Below are positions 24,772-32,465 of a DNA stretch of 41,760 bases, piece by piece. Positions within the stretch are counted from its first letter, which is position 1; each line of letters begins with the position of its first letter. A model generated the notes under the pieces. That model worked only from the letters and a program-made list of their open reading frames with translations. It was not told where the DNA came from and did no database searches. The position numbers and the translations under genes were made by a program. Source of the DNA: Candidatus Alloruminococcus vanvlietii (GTDB taxonomy: Bacteria; Bacillota; Clostridia; Oscillospirales; Ruminococcaceae); NCBI GenBank assembly GCA_904420505.1, contig CAJFVS010000077.1, forward strand, positions 1 through 41,760, read 5' to 3'.

Positions 24772-26043
24772 TTATTTTTCTTTGTCGGGTTTTTCTTCCT
24801 CTTTGGGCAAAACCTGTACCAGCACTTCCTGTACGCGCTGGTCGTCAAGCTTGGAAACCGTCAGGCGCAGGCCGTTTGTTTCCAAACTTTCGCCCTGGCG
24901 GGGGATGCGGTCAAACTGGTCAAGCACCCAGCCGCTTACCGTATTGGAGGAAATTTCCCCGATATCGGGCATGTCAATTTTCTCAAACATATCGTGCACG
25001 TTCATGTCGCCGTTTACCTGGTAGGTATTGTTGTCCAAAGCGGTGATTTCATGCACAATTTCGTCGTGTTCGTCCCAGATTTCACCCACCAGCTCTTCCA
25101 AAATATCCTCCAGGGTGATAATGCCCATGGTGCCGCCGTATTGGTCGGTAACCACAGCCATATGGGTTTTGTTTTTCTGCAGCTCTTTTAGCAGCGCGGA
25201 AATCTTTTTGGTAGGGGGCACATACAGCGGCGTTTTCATCAAATTGCGCACGCAGATGTTTTCCTCTTTGAGCAGGGCGATTAAAAATTCTTTTTCATGC
25301 AAAATGCCCACGATGTTGTCGATGGTTTTTTCATATACCGGCAGGCGCGAATACCCTTCCTGCATAAACACATCCTTGATGTGTTCCGGCGCATCGTTGA
25401 TTTCTACGGCAGCCAAATCCACACGGGGGGTCAGCACTTCCTGCACCGAAATATCGTCAAATTCCAGCGCCGACTGCACCAGTTCGCTTTCCTGCTGTTC
25501 CAGCACGCCTTCGTCTTCAATTTCTTCAATCATAACCTTCAGTTCTTCTTCGGTCATGCTGGGCTGGGCGTCTTCTGTGTTGCGTTTGGCAAAAAACTTG
25601 TTGGCAATCCCGAAAAAGGCGATAACCGGCGCAAAAATTTTTATATACCAGTAAAGAATGTTGGCGGTTTTTAACGCAAACGCTTCCGGGTTTAAGCGCG
25701 CGATATTTTTGGGTAATATTTCGCAAAAAATGAGCACAATAACCGATGTAACAATCACGGATACCGTGGGGCCGATGTCGCCCAAGAGGTTGGTAAAAAT
25801 AACGGTGGTAAGCGAAGAAGACGCAATGTTTACCACGTTGTTGCCCACCAGCACACCCGAAAGCGCGCGGTCATACTGTTCTAAAATTTTTAATACGGTT
25901 TTGGCTTGTTTGTTGCCGTTTGCCGCATAGTTTTTCATCCTTACGCGCGAAGCGGTGGAAAACGCCATTTCGGAAGCGGAAAAATAAAACGACAAAGCCA
26001 TGAGTACGAGCAAGAGAATATAACTGGATATGTCACTGCCCAA
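24772..26043 (-). CDS. CNNM/CorC-family membrane protein with CBS domains
   Basis: Membrane protein of the CNNM/HlyC/CorC group, linked in other bacteria to magnesium or cobalt efflux. Domains in order: DUF21 (CNNM) with three or four membrane segments (about residues 1-150, including GNNVVNIASSSL and ILPKNIARLN), an acidic linker (MTEEELKVMIEEIEDEG), two CBS domains (about 200-330; VLTPRVDLAAV and DQYGGTMGIITLEDILEELVGEI), and the C-terminal CorC/HlyC transporter-associated domain. The start appears to be TTG at 26043, with AAGGAG about 10 bases before; there is no better in-frame ATG nearby, so this is somewhat uncertain. 423 residues, normal for the family. Confidence 0.9.
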   Translation of the reverse strand: MGSDISSYILLLVLMALSFYFSASEMAFSTASRVRMKNYAANGNKQAKTVLKILEQYDRALSGVLVGNNVVNIASSSLTTVIFTNLLGDIGPTVSVIVTSVIVLIFCEILPKNIARLNPEAFALKTANILYWYIKIFAPVIAFFGIANKFFAKRNTEDAQPSMTEEELKVMIEEIEDEGVLEQQESELVQSALEFDDISVQEVLTPRVDLAAVEINDAPEHIKDVFMQEGYSRLPVYEKTIDNIVGILHEKEFLIALLKEENICVRNLMKTPLYVPPTKKISALLKELQKNKTHMAVVTDQYGGTMGIITLEDILEELVGEIWDEHDEIVHEITALDNNTYQVNGDMNVHDMFEKIDMPDIGEISSNTVSGWVLDQFDRIPRQGESLETNGLRLTVSKLDDQRVQEVLVQVLPKEEEKPDKEK

Positions 26044-26081
26044 TTGGAAACCACTCCTTATTATTTTTAGTTTTAAAAAAT

Positions 26082-26110
26082 ATCTTAACAGAAAATCTAT
26101 GGATAATCAA
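26082..26110 (-). promoter_or_regulatory. Promoter of the CNNM/CorC gene
   Basis: Minus strand TTGATT (26110-26105), 17-base spacer, TAAGAT (26087-26082). It gives a leader of about 32 bases. Confidence 0.6.
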
Positions 26111-26193
26111 CCGGATTTTGCGGGCAAATCGGCGTATTTTCCCGCTTATTTCGCCGTTTTGGGGCACCCTTTTATCTTTTTGGGCGCACAATC

Positions 26194-26222
26194 TTGCAAT
26201 CTCGTTTTATTTATTTTATACT
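26194..26222 (+). promoter_or_regulatory. Promoter of the PH-domain gene pair
   Basis: TTGCAA (26194-26199), 17-base spacer, TATACT (26217-26222). The first gene starts about 200 bases later, so the transcript has a long leader. Confidence 0.65.
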
Positions 26223-26360
26223 CAATTTACATCCGTTTGCTTTTGCAAAAAACCTTTTGCTGCCATCCAAGGCTTTTTATTTTGGCAAAAAGCATGCATT
26301 CCTGCGCCGACCCGCACCGTTTTGGGGGCCTGGCAAAAAACATCCGCTTATACGACATCT

Positions 26361-26399
26361 TTCCCCTCTATGCGCCATAGACTTAGAGGGGAATGCTTT
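26361..26399 (+). terminator. Terminator-like hairpin in the leader of the PH genes
   Basis: TTCCCCTCTA (26361-26370) and TAGAGGGGAA (26384-26393) form a perfect 10-base stem with a 13-base loop, followed by TGCTTTTTC. It lies after the promoter at 26194-26222 and just before the ribosome site of the 26427 gene, so it could cause attenuation or end a short RNA. The 26223-26360 stretch between shows no recognised riboswitch. Confidence 0.6.
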
Positions 26400-26426
26400 T
26401 TCAATAAAGAAAGGGGGTAAACGCTT

Positions 26427-26879
26427 ATGCCAAAAAAATCCATTAGCGTAAAATTTATTGCGTTGTGGCGGGTACGGATTACATTGCTTGCGTTTATACC
26501 GGCTTTCTTAAGCGCGGCGGCTTTGCTGGTTTCTGTGCCGCTGTTTTGGGCCCTTACGGTTTTATGGGTAGGGGCGTACCTGTTTTTCTTTGGGTTTTAT
26601 GTGCCTTGTGCTTACCGCAAATACGCCTATGGCATCGACAACGGCAACCTGGTGGTCAACCACGGGGTGTTTTATTCGCGTTGCAGTGTTATCCCGCTGC
26701 AAATGGTGCAGTATACCGCTGTATCGGCCACGCCGCTTATGAAATTGCTGGGCCTGCGCACGTTATGCGTATACAGCGTGGGCACACGGGTGATTATTGA
26801 CGCTTTGACAACCGCCGATGCAATGGCCCTACAGCAGCAGCTATTGCCCCAAGGGGAGGTGCCCGATGAAGCGAAGTGA
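26427..26879 (+). CDS. PH-domain membrane protein, YdbS-like
   Basis: 150 residues: two membrane segments in the first 60 residues, followed by a bacterial PH (bPH2) domain with the pattern YRKYAYGIDNGNLVVNHGVF, IPLQMVQYTAVSATPLMKLL and a late TRVIIDALT strand. GAAAGGGGG precedes the start. In B. subtilis ydbS and ydbT are adjacent and give resistance to some amyloliquefaciens antimicrobials; this pair has the same order and size relation. It overlaps the next gene by 14 bases. Confidence 0.88.
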   Translation: MPKKSISVKFIALWRVRITLLAFIPAFLSAAALLVSVPLFWALTVLWVGAYLFFFGFYVPCAYRKYAYGIDNGNLVVNHGVFYSRCSVIPLQMVQYTAVSATPLMKLLGLRTLCVYSVGTRVIIDALTTADAMALQQQLLPQGEVPDEAK

Positions 26880-28314
26880 CTGGCCCCAGCTTATGCACGG
26901 GCATCCTATCATGATTTTCTTTTATTTTGGCAAATATTTTTACCTGTTGCTCATCCCGTTGGCACGCGGCTTTTGGGGCGCTGTGCAAAACGATTTTTAC
27001 GGCTGGCTTTCCAGCGTGTGGATTGATATTTTGGTGCTGCTGGTGATGGCGTTTTTGGCATTTTTAAACTACTACAACAAGCGCTTTGCCATGGAGGAAC
27101 GCGGTTTGTTTGTACAGATGGGGGTGTTTTCCCGTAAGGAAATGTTTATCCCGTTTGCGCGCATTACCACCATCACGGTAATTGAAGATTTTTATCTGCG
27201 CCCCATAGGCGTTTCGCATTTTCGCATCGATACCATGGCGCAGGACCGCTCCCGCTTTGATTTTGACATCCTGGTTTCCACCAAAAAAGCCGAACCGCTG
27301 TTTTCGGTATGCCCGCCCAAGCCCTGCTTAATTAAAGAATGCCGCCCAAGGGGGGTATACATTGCTGTATTAAGCGCACTTTTGTCCAACTCCTTTGCGG
27401 GGATTGTTTTTTTAGCGGTGTTTATCAACCAGGCAGGGCGCATTCTGGGCCAGCAGTTCCAGCAGCGGCTTATGGAAACCTTTACCGAATTCACCCACAA
27501 AATGGCGTTTGGTTTGCCGCCGGTTGCAGCGGCCATTGGGTATGTTTTAATTGGCGGCTGGGTGATTATGTTTTTAAAAAACCTGTTGCGCTATAAAAGC
27601 TTTGTCTCCCGCTGCGCGCAGGATAATATCATCATCACCGGCGGCTTTTTTACCCGCAGAAGCTACCGCATTTTTACTTCGTCGCTGAATTTTTTAAGCG
27701 TGCGCCAAAGCCTGTTAACCCGTGTTTTGCGTTTGTATTCGGTATCGGCCAATTCGGCCGGTTTTGGCAAGCAAAAAGAGGATATGAGCATTGTTATTCC
27801 ATCGGTAGGGCACAAAGGGCTTGTGATGAGCTTAGAGCTTTTGTTCCCGTCTTACAAAATGGTGCACCGCAGCGTAAAGCCGCGCATGAATGCCGTTATG
27901 CAGTATTTGTTGGACCCTTTATGGCTGTTTTTGCTGTTTTGGATTGGCGCGAATGTAGTGGCGTTTTTTCTGCCCGAATGGGCGCAGATAATTTTTTATG
28001 TGCGGCTTATGGGCAATGTAATTGCCACCTGGCTGGCGTTGGTGCGCATCACCGATTTTTTCACCGCCGGCATTGGCTATGACAAACAAAGCGATACCTT
28101 TACCATCCGCTATTCCAGGCGGTTTTTGCTAAACGCCGTGCTGGTAAAGCGGCAGAATATCGCGCGTGTGCAATTAAGGCAAAGCATTTTTCAAAAGGCT
28201 ACTGGATTGTGCGACGTTTTGATTTACACCACCGGCGAAAAAAGCGAAATCCATCATGTAAAAGGGGTAAAATGGCAGGAAATCGAAGATTTTTGGCAAA
28301 ACACCCCCTTATAA
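26866..28314 (+). CDS. PH-domain membrane protein, YdbT-like
   Basis: 482 residues with several membrane segments (about 20-35, 45-65, 175-200, 225-250, 355-395) and two or three bPH2 domains. Recognisable domain starts are YNKRFAMEERGLFVQMGVFS, SRCAQDNIIITGGFFTRRSY and a late YDKQSDTFTIRYSRRFLLNA. The start is ATG 26866 behind GGGGAGGTG; it overlaps the previous gene by 14 bases, so translation is coupled. Membrane protein of unknown molecular function; in B. subtilis the homologue is part of a resistance determinant regulated by sigma W. Confidence 0.88.
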   Translation: MKRSDWPQLMHGHPIMIFFYFGKYFYLLLIPLARGFWGAVQNDFYGWLSSVWIDILVLLVMAFLAFLNYYNKRFAMEERGLFVQMGVFSRKEMFIPFARITTITVIEDFYLRPIGVSHFRIDTMAQDRSRFDFDILVSTKKAEPLFSVCPPKPCLIKECRPRGVYIAVLSALLSNSFAGIVFLAVFINQAGRILGQQFQQRLMETFTEFTHKMAFGLPPVAAAIGYVLIGGWVIMFLKNLLRYKSFVSRCAQDNIIITGGFFTRRSYRIFTSSLNFLSVRQSLLTRVLRLYSVSANSAGFGKQKEDMSIVIPSVGHKGLVMSLELLFPSYKMVHRSVKPRMNAVMQYLLDPLWLFLLFWIGANVVAFFLPEWAQIIFYVRLMGNVIATWLALVRITDFFTAGIGYDKQSDTFTIRYSRRFLLNAVLVKRQNIARVQLRQSIFQKATGLCDVLIYTTGEKSEIHHVKGVKWQEIEDFWQNTPL

Positions 28315-28321
28315 AAAGGGC

Positions 28322-28359
28322 AAACCGGCGTATGCAAAAAGCACACACCGGTTTTTTTA
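28322..28359 (+). terminator. Terminator after the PH gene pair
   Basis: AAACCGG pairs with CCGGTTT, with additional GC/GC pairs inside, followed by seven T. Confidence 0.88.
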
Positions 28360-28662
28360 TATGCTTATTACCCCCCGCGCTTAAGGCAAGCGCCCCCCAA
28401 TAACCGCTTTTTAACAAAACCCCACTTTGGCCAAACCCGCCTTCATCCATAAGCTTCCTAAAAGCGCTTCCTGCGCACAACCAAAAGCGGCTTTTTTGCC
28501 AAACCGCAGGGAATAGCCGATACCCGGCTTGGCCACTGGGGTTTACAAACGGGCTCTTTTGCAAAATACCGCCCCACAACGCCGGGCTGCCTTTGCCAAA
28601 ACCCTTGCTGCAAAACGCAGCCGCGCCAAATGCCGCAAATGGATAGTAGCAGGGGGCCTTAT
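28360..28662. other. Gene-free spacer before the tRNA pair
   Basis: About 300 bases with no gene. A 190-codon minus-strand frame covers it, but it also covers tRNA-Glu and the end of the PH gene and has no ribosome site. Composition is of the TTTGCC-rich type. Confidence 0.45.
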
Positions 28663-28701
28663 TGGCAAAAAAATAGGCCGGAGCAAATGGTTTGCTCCGG
28701 C
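28663..28701 (-). terminator. Terminator of the tRNA-Met/tRNA-Glu transcript
   Basis: Minus strand GCCGGAGCAAA, three-base loop, TTTGCTCCGGC, then CTATTTTTTT. It begins two bases after the tRNA-Glu CCA. Confidence 0.88.
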
Positions 28702-28702
28702 A

Positions 28703-28777
28703 TGGTGACCCGTACGAGAATCGAACTCGTGTTACCGCCGTGAAAGGGCGGTGTCTTAACCGCTTGACCAACGGGCC
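28703..28777 (-). tRNA. tRNA-Glu (anticodon UUC)
   Basis: Minus-strand cloverleaf of 75 bases including an encoded CCA. Acceptor GGCCCGT pairs with ACGGGTC, anticodon stem CCGCC/GGCGG holds the loop CTTTCAC, anticodon TTC; the T-loop GTTCGATTC is intact. Confidence 0.95.
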
Positions 28778-28807
28778 AAATTCTGCAAAACAAAGGCTTT
28801 GCAGATA

Positions 28808-28884
28808 TGGTAGCGGAAATAGGATTTGAACCTACGACACTTCGGGTATGAACCGAATGCTCTAGCCAACTGAGCTATTCCGCC
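28808..28884 (-). tRNA. tRNA-Met (anticodon CAU, elongator type)
   Basis: Minus-strand cloverleaf of 77 bases with encoded CCA. Acceptor GGCGGAA pairs with TTCCGCT in the usual way, anticodon stem TTCGG/CCGAA holds TTCATAC, anticodon CAT. The G-C pair at the acceptor end and lack of initiator stem features point to the elongator; a tRNA-Ile2 with a modified C34 cannot be fully excluded by eye. Confidence 0.92.
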
Positions 28885-28920
28885 ATGTAGTATGTCTGCC
28901 CGTCTGCATCGAGCTTTTAC

Positions 28921-28950
28921 ATTATAATATATGAACCCCCTTTATGTCAA
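28921..28950 (-). promoter_or_regulatory. Promoter of the tRNA-Met/tRNA-Glu transcript
   Basis: Minus strand TTGACA (28950-28945), 18-base spacer, TATAAT (28926-28921); both hexamers are perfect. Confidence 0.8.
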
Positions 28951-29066
28951 TATCTTTTTTGCAAAAATTGTCATGTCTTTTTTATTTTCGGCGTTTTGGG
29001 TTTTCTTATGCCAGGCAAACCCGCTTATATTTTGTTTTTTTGCCCCAAACCTTTAAAGCCCGCCCA

Positions 29067-29095
29067 TTGCATTCGGGCTTTGCTGTATGTATACT
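29067..29095 (+). promoter_or_regulatory. Promoter of the zinc-ribbon membrane protein gene
   Basis: TTGCAT (29067-29072), 17-base spacer, TATACT (29090-29095), 32 bases before the start codon. Confidence 0.65.
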
Positions 29096-29126
29096 AAAAG
29101 AAAAAGGTAGAAAACAGGAGCTTGCT

Positions 29127-29417
29127 ATGAATTTATTCCGTTGGAAAACGCTTTCTTTTGCGCTTTTGTGCGCAGGGGTTGCTTTGTTTGTATTATGCGC
29201 GGTTTTTTCATTACCCAACTGGGCGCTGACGGCATTGGGCGCGCTGGCATTGTGTGCGATTATGGCGTTTCCGGTTATCAATTTGCTGTTTTGGCATTGC
29301 CCGTATTGCAAAAAGCGCCTGCCCTGGAAAGAACTTGCGCGCGAGGATTTGGAAACCTGCCCTTTTTGCGGGGAAACTTTGCCTTCCCGCAGCAAAGAGG
29401 AAACCCCAAAAGCATAA
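29127..29417 (+). CDS. Small membrane protein with C-terminal zinc ribbon
   Basis: 96 residues. Two hydrophobic segments (about residues 10-28 and 33-55) are followed by CPYC and, 22 residues later, CPFC, the four cysteines of a zinc ribbon. The start is ATG 29127 with ACAGGAG upstream; the frame is open further back but lacks a site. Likely a membrane-anchored zinc ribbon of unknown function. Confidence 0.78.
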   Translation: MNLFRWKTLSFALLCAGVALFVLCAVFSLPNWALTALGALALCAIMAFPVINLLFWHCPYCKKRLPWKELAREDLETCPFCGETLPSRSKEETPKA

Positions 29418-29481
29418 CCCCGCTTTTGAAAATGCGATTGTTTATTTAGGGCGATTGCCGCCCCAAAAGGAGGGAACCCGG

Positions 29482-30195
29482 ATGGATTTTTGGCAAACCA
29501 GCCAAGCGCTTATTTTACAAGCCCCGGACCGGTACGTCCATACCCGGCAGACGGCGCGTATAAAAAACCAGGCGTTTGTTTTGGGCGGCGTGTTTGCTTG
29601 CCAAAACCATCTGTTGGCGGATGTGTTTAGCAATGACGAAAACGCTTTGGGGGTACGTATGCTGCATATAAACGCCTTTGCCCTGGGGGATATGCCACAA
29701 AATCATCCCCCATACCAAAGCGAGGCTTTTTGGCATACGCCTGCCGGGCCTCTGTCTGCAAGCCAGCAAGCGGCTGCCCAACAGCTGGGTTTGCAGCAAT
29801 CGCAAGCGTTCTTTTTGCAGCGGTTTGTGTTTGTATTGCCCGAACCTGCCAAAACCGCCGTTCTCAAACTGGAGTGCTGGGCCCTGTTATCCCCGCAAAC
29901 CGTGTTGACAGGGGCAGGCCAAGGGCAAAGCCTGTGCTTTACAAACCCGTATACCCACACAACACACACGCTTTTTATAAAACCGGACGCATTGGCCCTG
30001 CCGGCCGGTGCTTTCAAACAGGAGAATGCTTTGCAAGCGTTTGTTTTAAAGCCCTGCGGTGAACTGGACGATTTTTACCGTGTAACGCCGCCGCTGCAAT
30101 CCGGCGAACGGCTTGTTTTTGCCAAAAGCAAAGGGGAAGAGCCCGGCTGGGATGTATGTTTGCACAAAACCGTGGAGAATCTTGTGTTTGGTTGA
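29482..30195 (+). CDS. Hypothetical protein of 237 residues
   Basis: Start ATG 29482, with AAAAGGAGGG 8 bases upstream; the frame extends upstream across the previous gene without support. The protein has no signal peptide and is Gln/Ala-rich in the middle (SASQQAAAQQLGLQQSQ) with predicted mixed alpha/beta structure. I recognise no family. It sits 64 bases after the zinc-ribbon gene and before a strong terminator, so the two may be co-transcribed. Its composition agrees with the neighbouring core genes, which argues for a real, resident gene. Confidence 0.72.
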   Translation: MDFWQTSQALILQAPDRYVHTRQTARIKNQAFVLGGVFACQNHLLADVFSNDENALGVRMLHINAFALGDMPQNHPPYQSEAFWHTPAGPLSASQQAAAQQLGLQQSQAFFLQRFVFVLPEPAKTAVLKLECWALLSPQTVLTGAGQGQSLCFTNPYTHTTHTLFIKPDALALPAGAFKQENALQAFVLKPCGELDDFYRVTPPLQSGERLVFAKSKGEEPGWDVCLHKTVENLVFG

Positions 30196-30207
30196 TAAAA
30201 TCAAGGC

Positions 30208-30237
30208 AAGGGCCGCAAAATTTGCGGCCCTTTTTTA
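30208..30237 (+). terminator. Terminator after the 29482 gene
   Basis: GGGCCGCAAA and TTTGCGGCCC form a 10-base stem around a single A, followed by six T. Confidence 0.9.
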
Positions 30238-30689
30238 TTTGGCTTATATGCCAAAAGGAATTTACTGCTTTTTTAACCCAAACCAACACAGCGCCCCACA
30301 AGCGCCTTATAAAAAAGCCGTTTTTGGGCAGGGGCTATTGCAAAACGCAATGCTTTCCCGCTTTTTCTTTGCCGTTTAACCGTTTGTTTCTTTGCACCCT
30401 GTTTTGGCTTTGCGCTAAAGCGGCATGCCATTTGCCTTTTGGGGGCCCGGCCGCCGGGCAAACCCGGCGCAAAGCCACTGCGTGCTTTTTTGCCAATAAA
30501 GTATAATCGCATGGCCTGCCGTATCGCTTTTTCGCCCCGCGTAGCGGGAAGGGCCCGGCTGTGGCGTTTTGTTTTCGTCCGCTGGCGCCCATTATTTGCC
30601 GCCGCAGCCAGTATAATAAGGGAATGCCCCTTTTGCCGCACCGCTTGCCCGGCGGTATTGGCTGCGTTTTTCTTTGATAAGCAGGGGAA
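30238..30689. other. Long gene-free spacer between convergent genes
   Basis: About 450 bases, the second longest empty stretch. Open frames on both strands (up to 146 codons on the minus strand) lack ribosome sites and resemble each other only in composition. No terminator, RNA or repeat is recognised beyond TATAAT-like words around 30500 and 30615 that have no gene to serve. Confidence 0.45.
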
Positions 30690-30720
30690 AGCGGCATGCA
30701 AATATTTTTTTCCTGCCGCT
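30690..30720 (-). terminator. Weak hairpin at the end of the MerR gene
   Basis: AGCGGCA and TGCCGCT pair across a 17-base loop and overlap the stop codon of the minus-strand gene. Only three T follow, so this is a weak terminator at best. Confidence 0.35.
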
Positions 30721-31502
30721 TATCCGCCAATCCAAACCTGCGCTTCATAATTCCATTGCAAAATGCCCGACACAACGATGAGTTGCACCGTAAACGCCGG
30801 CTTTATGCCATATTTTGTTTGTGCTGTGCCGATTAGCTCTTCCAGCGTCTGCTCTCTGGTTTCTTCCGTGCAGCTGGCGCATAGGTATTTGCCTTTGGGC
30901 AGGGTTTTTAGCCCATCTACCTTTGCATAACGGATGCACACGGCAAAAAGCCTGGATATCCCCTTTTCGGTGTATATGCCCGCCAAATCCTCAAAGGAAA
31001 ACTGCTCTTTTAAGGCGGGGGAAACCTGTTGGTAAAAATGGCTAAGGTAGTTCCAAAGGTTGTCAAGCGTTGGTTCCTCCAAAGTATTGGAAAGCAAAAT
31101 AACACGCTGGGGGTATTCTTTTACAAAAGTGCTGCTGAACTTTGGCTGCCCTTGTAATTTTCGTTCATAGTCCGCTTTTGCCAGCTGGATTTTGGATTTG
31201 CTGTACTGGAGCGCGGCTATTTTTTCGTCTGCCTTTTTTTCGGCCTGCGCTAAAAAATCCACAATTTTTTCAAGATTGTCATATTCCAAAACCTTTTTTA
31301 TCTCCTGCAAGGGCAAATCCATAAGCTGCAACGCCCGTACCGTATGCAGGTGGACAATGTCCTGCTCGGTATAATAGCGGTAACGGGTCCATTCGTCTTT
31401 TTTGCTTGGTTTTACCAGCCCAATGCGGTCATAATGCCGCAGCGTTTCGCTTGTTGTATGGGCGGCCTTTGCGGCTTCCCCAATGGAAAAATAGTTTGGC
31501 AT
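30720..31502 (-). CDS. MerR-family transcription regulator with effector domain
   Basis: 260 residues. The winged-helix MerR domain occupies about residues 1-70 (FSIGEAAKAAHTTSETLRHYDRIGLVKPSK is the helix-turn-helix and wing). A long dimerisation helix follows (KADEKIAALQYSKSKIQLAKADYERKLQG, about 100-130), then a C-terminal effector domain of about 120 residues that is not a metal-binding CxnC type but looks like the drug-binding BmrR/BltR (GyrI-like) group. CAGGAG precedes the ATG. It is divergent from a DUF4097-like lipoprotein gene with a typical MerR operator between them. Confidence 0.88.
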   Translation of the reverse strand: MPNYFSIGEAAKAAHTTSETLRHYDRIGLVKPSKKDEWTRYRYYTEQDIVHLHTVRALQLMDLPLQEIKKVLEYDNLEKIVDFLAQAEKKADEKIAALQYSKSKIQLAKADYERKLQGQPKFSSTFVKEYPQRVILLSNTLEEPTLDNLWNYLSHFYQQVSPALKEQFSFEDLAGIYTEKGISRLFAVCIRYAKVDGLKTLPKGKYLCASCTEETREQTLEELIGTAQTKYGIKPAFTVQLIVVSGILQWNYEAQVWIGG

Positions 31503-31517
31503 TTTGGTTTTCTCCTG

Positions 31518-31548
31518 TTGACTTTTGTGTTACACAAAGGTTTATAAT
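31518..31548 (+). promoter_or_regulatory. MerR-type promoter with dyad operator, facing the lipoprotein gene
   Basis: TTGACT (31518-31523), a 19-base spacer, and TATAAT (31543-31548). The spacer contains the perfect 7-1-7 dyad TTTGTGT-T-ACACAAA (31524-31538). A 19-base spacer carrying a central dyad is the hallmark of promoters activated by MerR proteins through DNA untwisting. It faces the 31719 lipoprotein gene; the transcript would have a leader of about 165 bases. Confidence 0.85.
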
Positions 31549-31550
31549 GC

Positions 31551-31579
31551 ATTTTAGCATAGACGATTGCCAAAAGCAA
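31551..31579 (-). promoter_or_regulatory. Promoter of the merR-like gene
   Basis: Minus strand TTGCTT (31579-31574), 17-base spacer, TAAAAT (31556-31551). The operator dyad lies just downstream of this -10, so binding there could repress the regulator's own gene. Confidence 0.6.
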
Positions 31580-31718
31580 TGCGGTTGCTATGGATAAAAA
31601 ACGCAAAAATGCGAAAAATCCATCTCTTTTTCTTTGTCCTCGCTGGCAAGCAAACGAAAAGAGAATGCTACTATAAGCTGGATTATACATCGAATCTGTA
31701 AAATATGGAGGAATCAAA

Positions 31719-32387
31719 ATGAAAAAAATCCTTTCCCTTGTATTGTGCCTGGTGTTGGGCAGCGTTATGTTGGCGGGCTGCTCCAACAGCGGCGAACCGT
31801 TTGAACAAAAAAGCTATACGCCGGACACCCAGGTCCAAAAAATCGATCTTGATGTGCAGGACAGGGAAATTGAAGTGGCGCTGTCCCCGGATGAACAAGT
31901 GCATGTGCAATATTATGAAAACAGCAAAGAATATTACGACATTTCGGTTTCGGATGAAAATGTGCTGACCATCACAAGCGCTAGCAATAAAGAATGGACC
32001 GATTATATCGGCGCAAAACCCTCTGGCGAATACCGGAAAATATTGCTGCAGATACCAAACGCACTTTTGGACTCCCTTGCGCTTTCCACCACCAACGAGA
32101 ATATCTCCCTTCCATCGCTGGCGGTAACCGGAAGCATAAGCCTTTGCTCCAACGGGGGAAACATTGCCTTTGAAAACCTGGATGTAGGCAGCGGCCTGTA
32201 TCTGGATGTGAAAAACGGGGACATTGCCGGAACGGTTGCCGGAGGTTACGACGATTTTGCCATTGCGTGCAAAATCAAAAAAGGCGAAAGCAATCTGCCC
32301 GAGCAGAAAGACGGCGGCGATAAAACGCTGAACGTAACCTGCAACAACGGCAATGTGGATATTGCGCTTGTAAAAGAATCTTTATAA
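31719..32387 (+). CDS. DUF4097-like beta-strand lipoprotein under MerR control
   Basis: 222 residues. Signal peptide with lipobox LAGC (Cys21), then a series of short beta strands with Asn/Gly turns (SLALSTTNENISLPSLAVTG, SISLCSNGGNIAFENLDVG, YLDVKNGDIAGTVAGGYDDF, LNVTCNNGNVDIALV) like the DUF4097/adhesin-type beta-helix repeat. This domain is often found in envelope-stress or membrane-associated proteins of Firmicutes. TGGAGGA precedes the start. The upstream MerR-type promoter suggests it is induced by the ligand of the divergent regulator, perhaps a membrane-active or lipophilic compound; that last point is inference. Confidence 0.85.
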   Translation: MKKILSLVLCLVLGSVMLAGCSNSGEPFEQKSYTPDTQVQKIDLDVQDREIEVALSPDEQVHVQYYENSKEYYDISVSDENVLTITSASNKEWTDYIGAKPSGEYRKILLQIPNALLDSLALSTTNENISLPSLAVTGSISLCSNGGNIAFENLDVGSGLYLDVKNGDIAGTVAGGYDDFAIACKIKKGESNLPEQKDGGDKTLNVTCNNGNVDIALVKESL

Positions 32388-32421
32388 TTTAAACCTTTGT
32401 TTTACAGGTTTTAACATTATT

Positions 32422-32465
32422 AAACGGCGGTAGGGAACAGCCAATTTCCTCCGCCGTTTTCTTTT
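32422..32465 (+). terminator. Terminator after the DUF4097-like lipoprotein
   Basis: AACGGCGG with AGGGAA pairs with TTCCT and CCGCCGTT around a short loop, then TTTTCTTTT. Confidence 0.8.

Noticed and set aside
28199..28771. 190-codon minus-strand ORF
   Set aside because: It covers tRNA-Glu, its terminator and the end of the PH gene.
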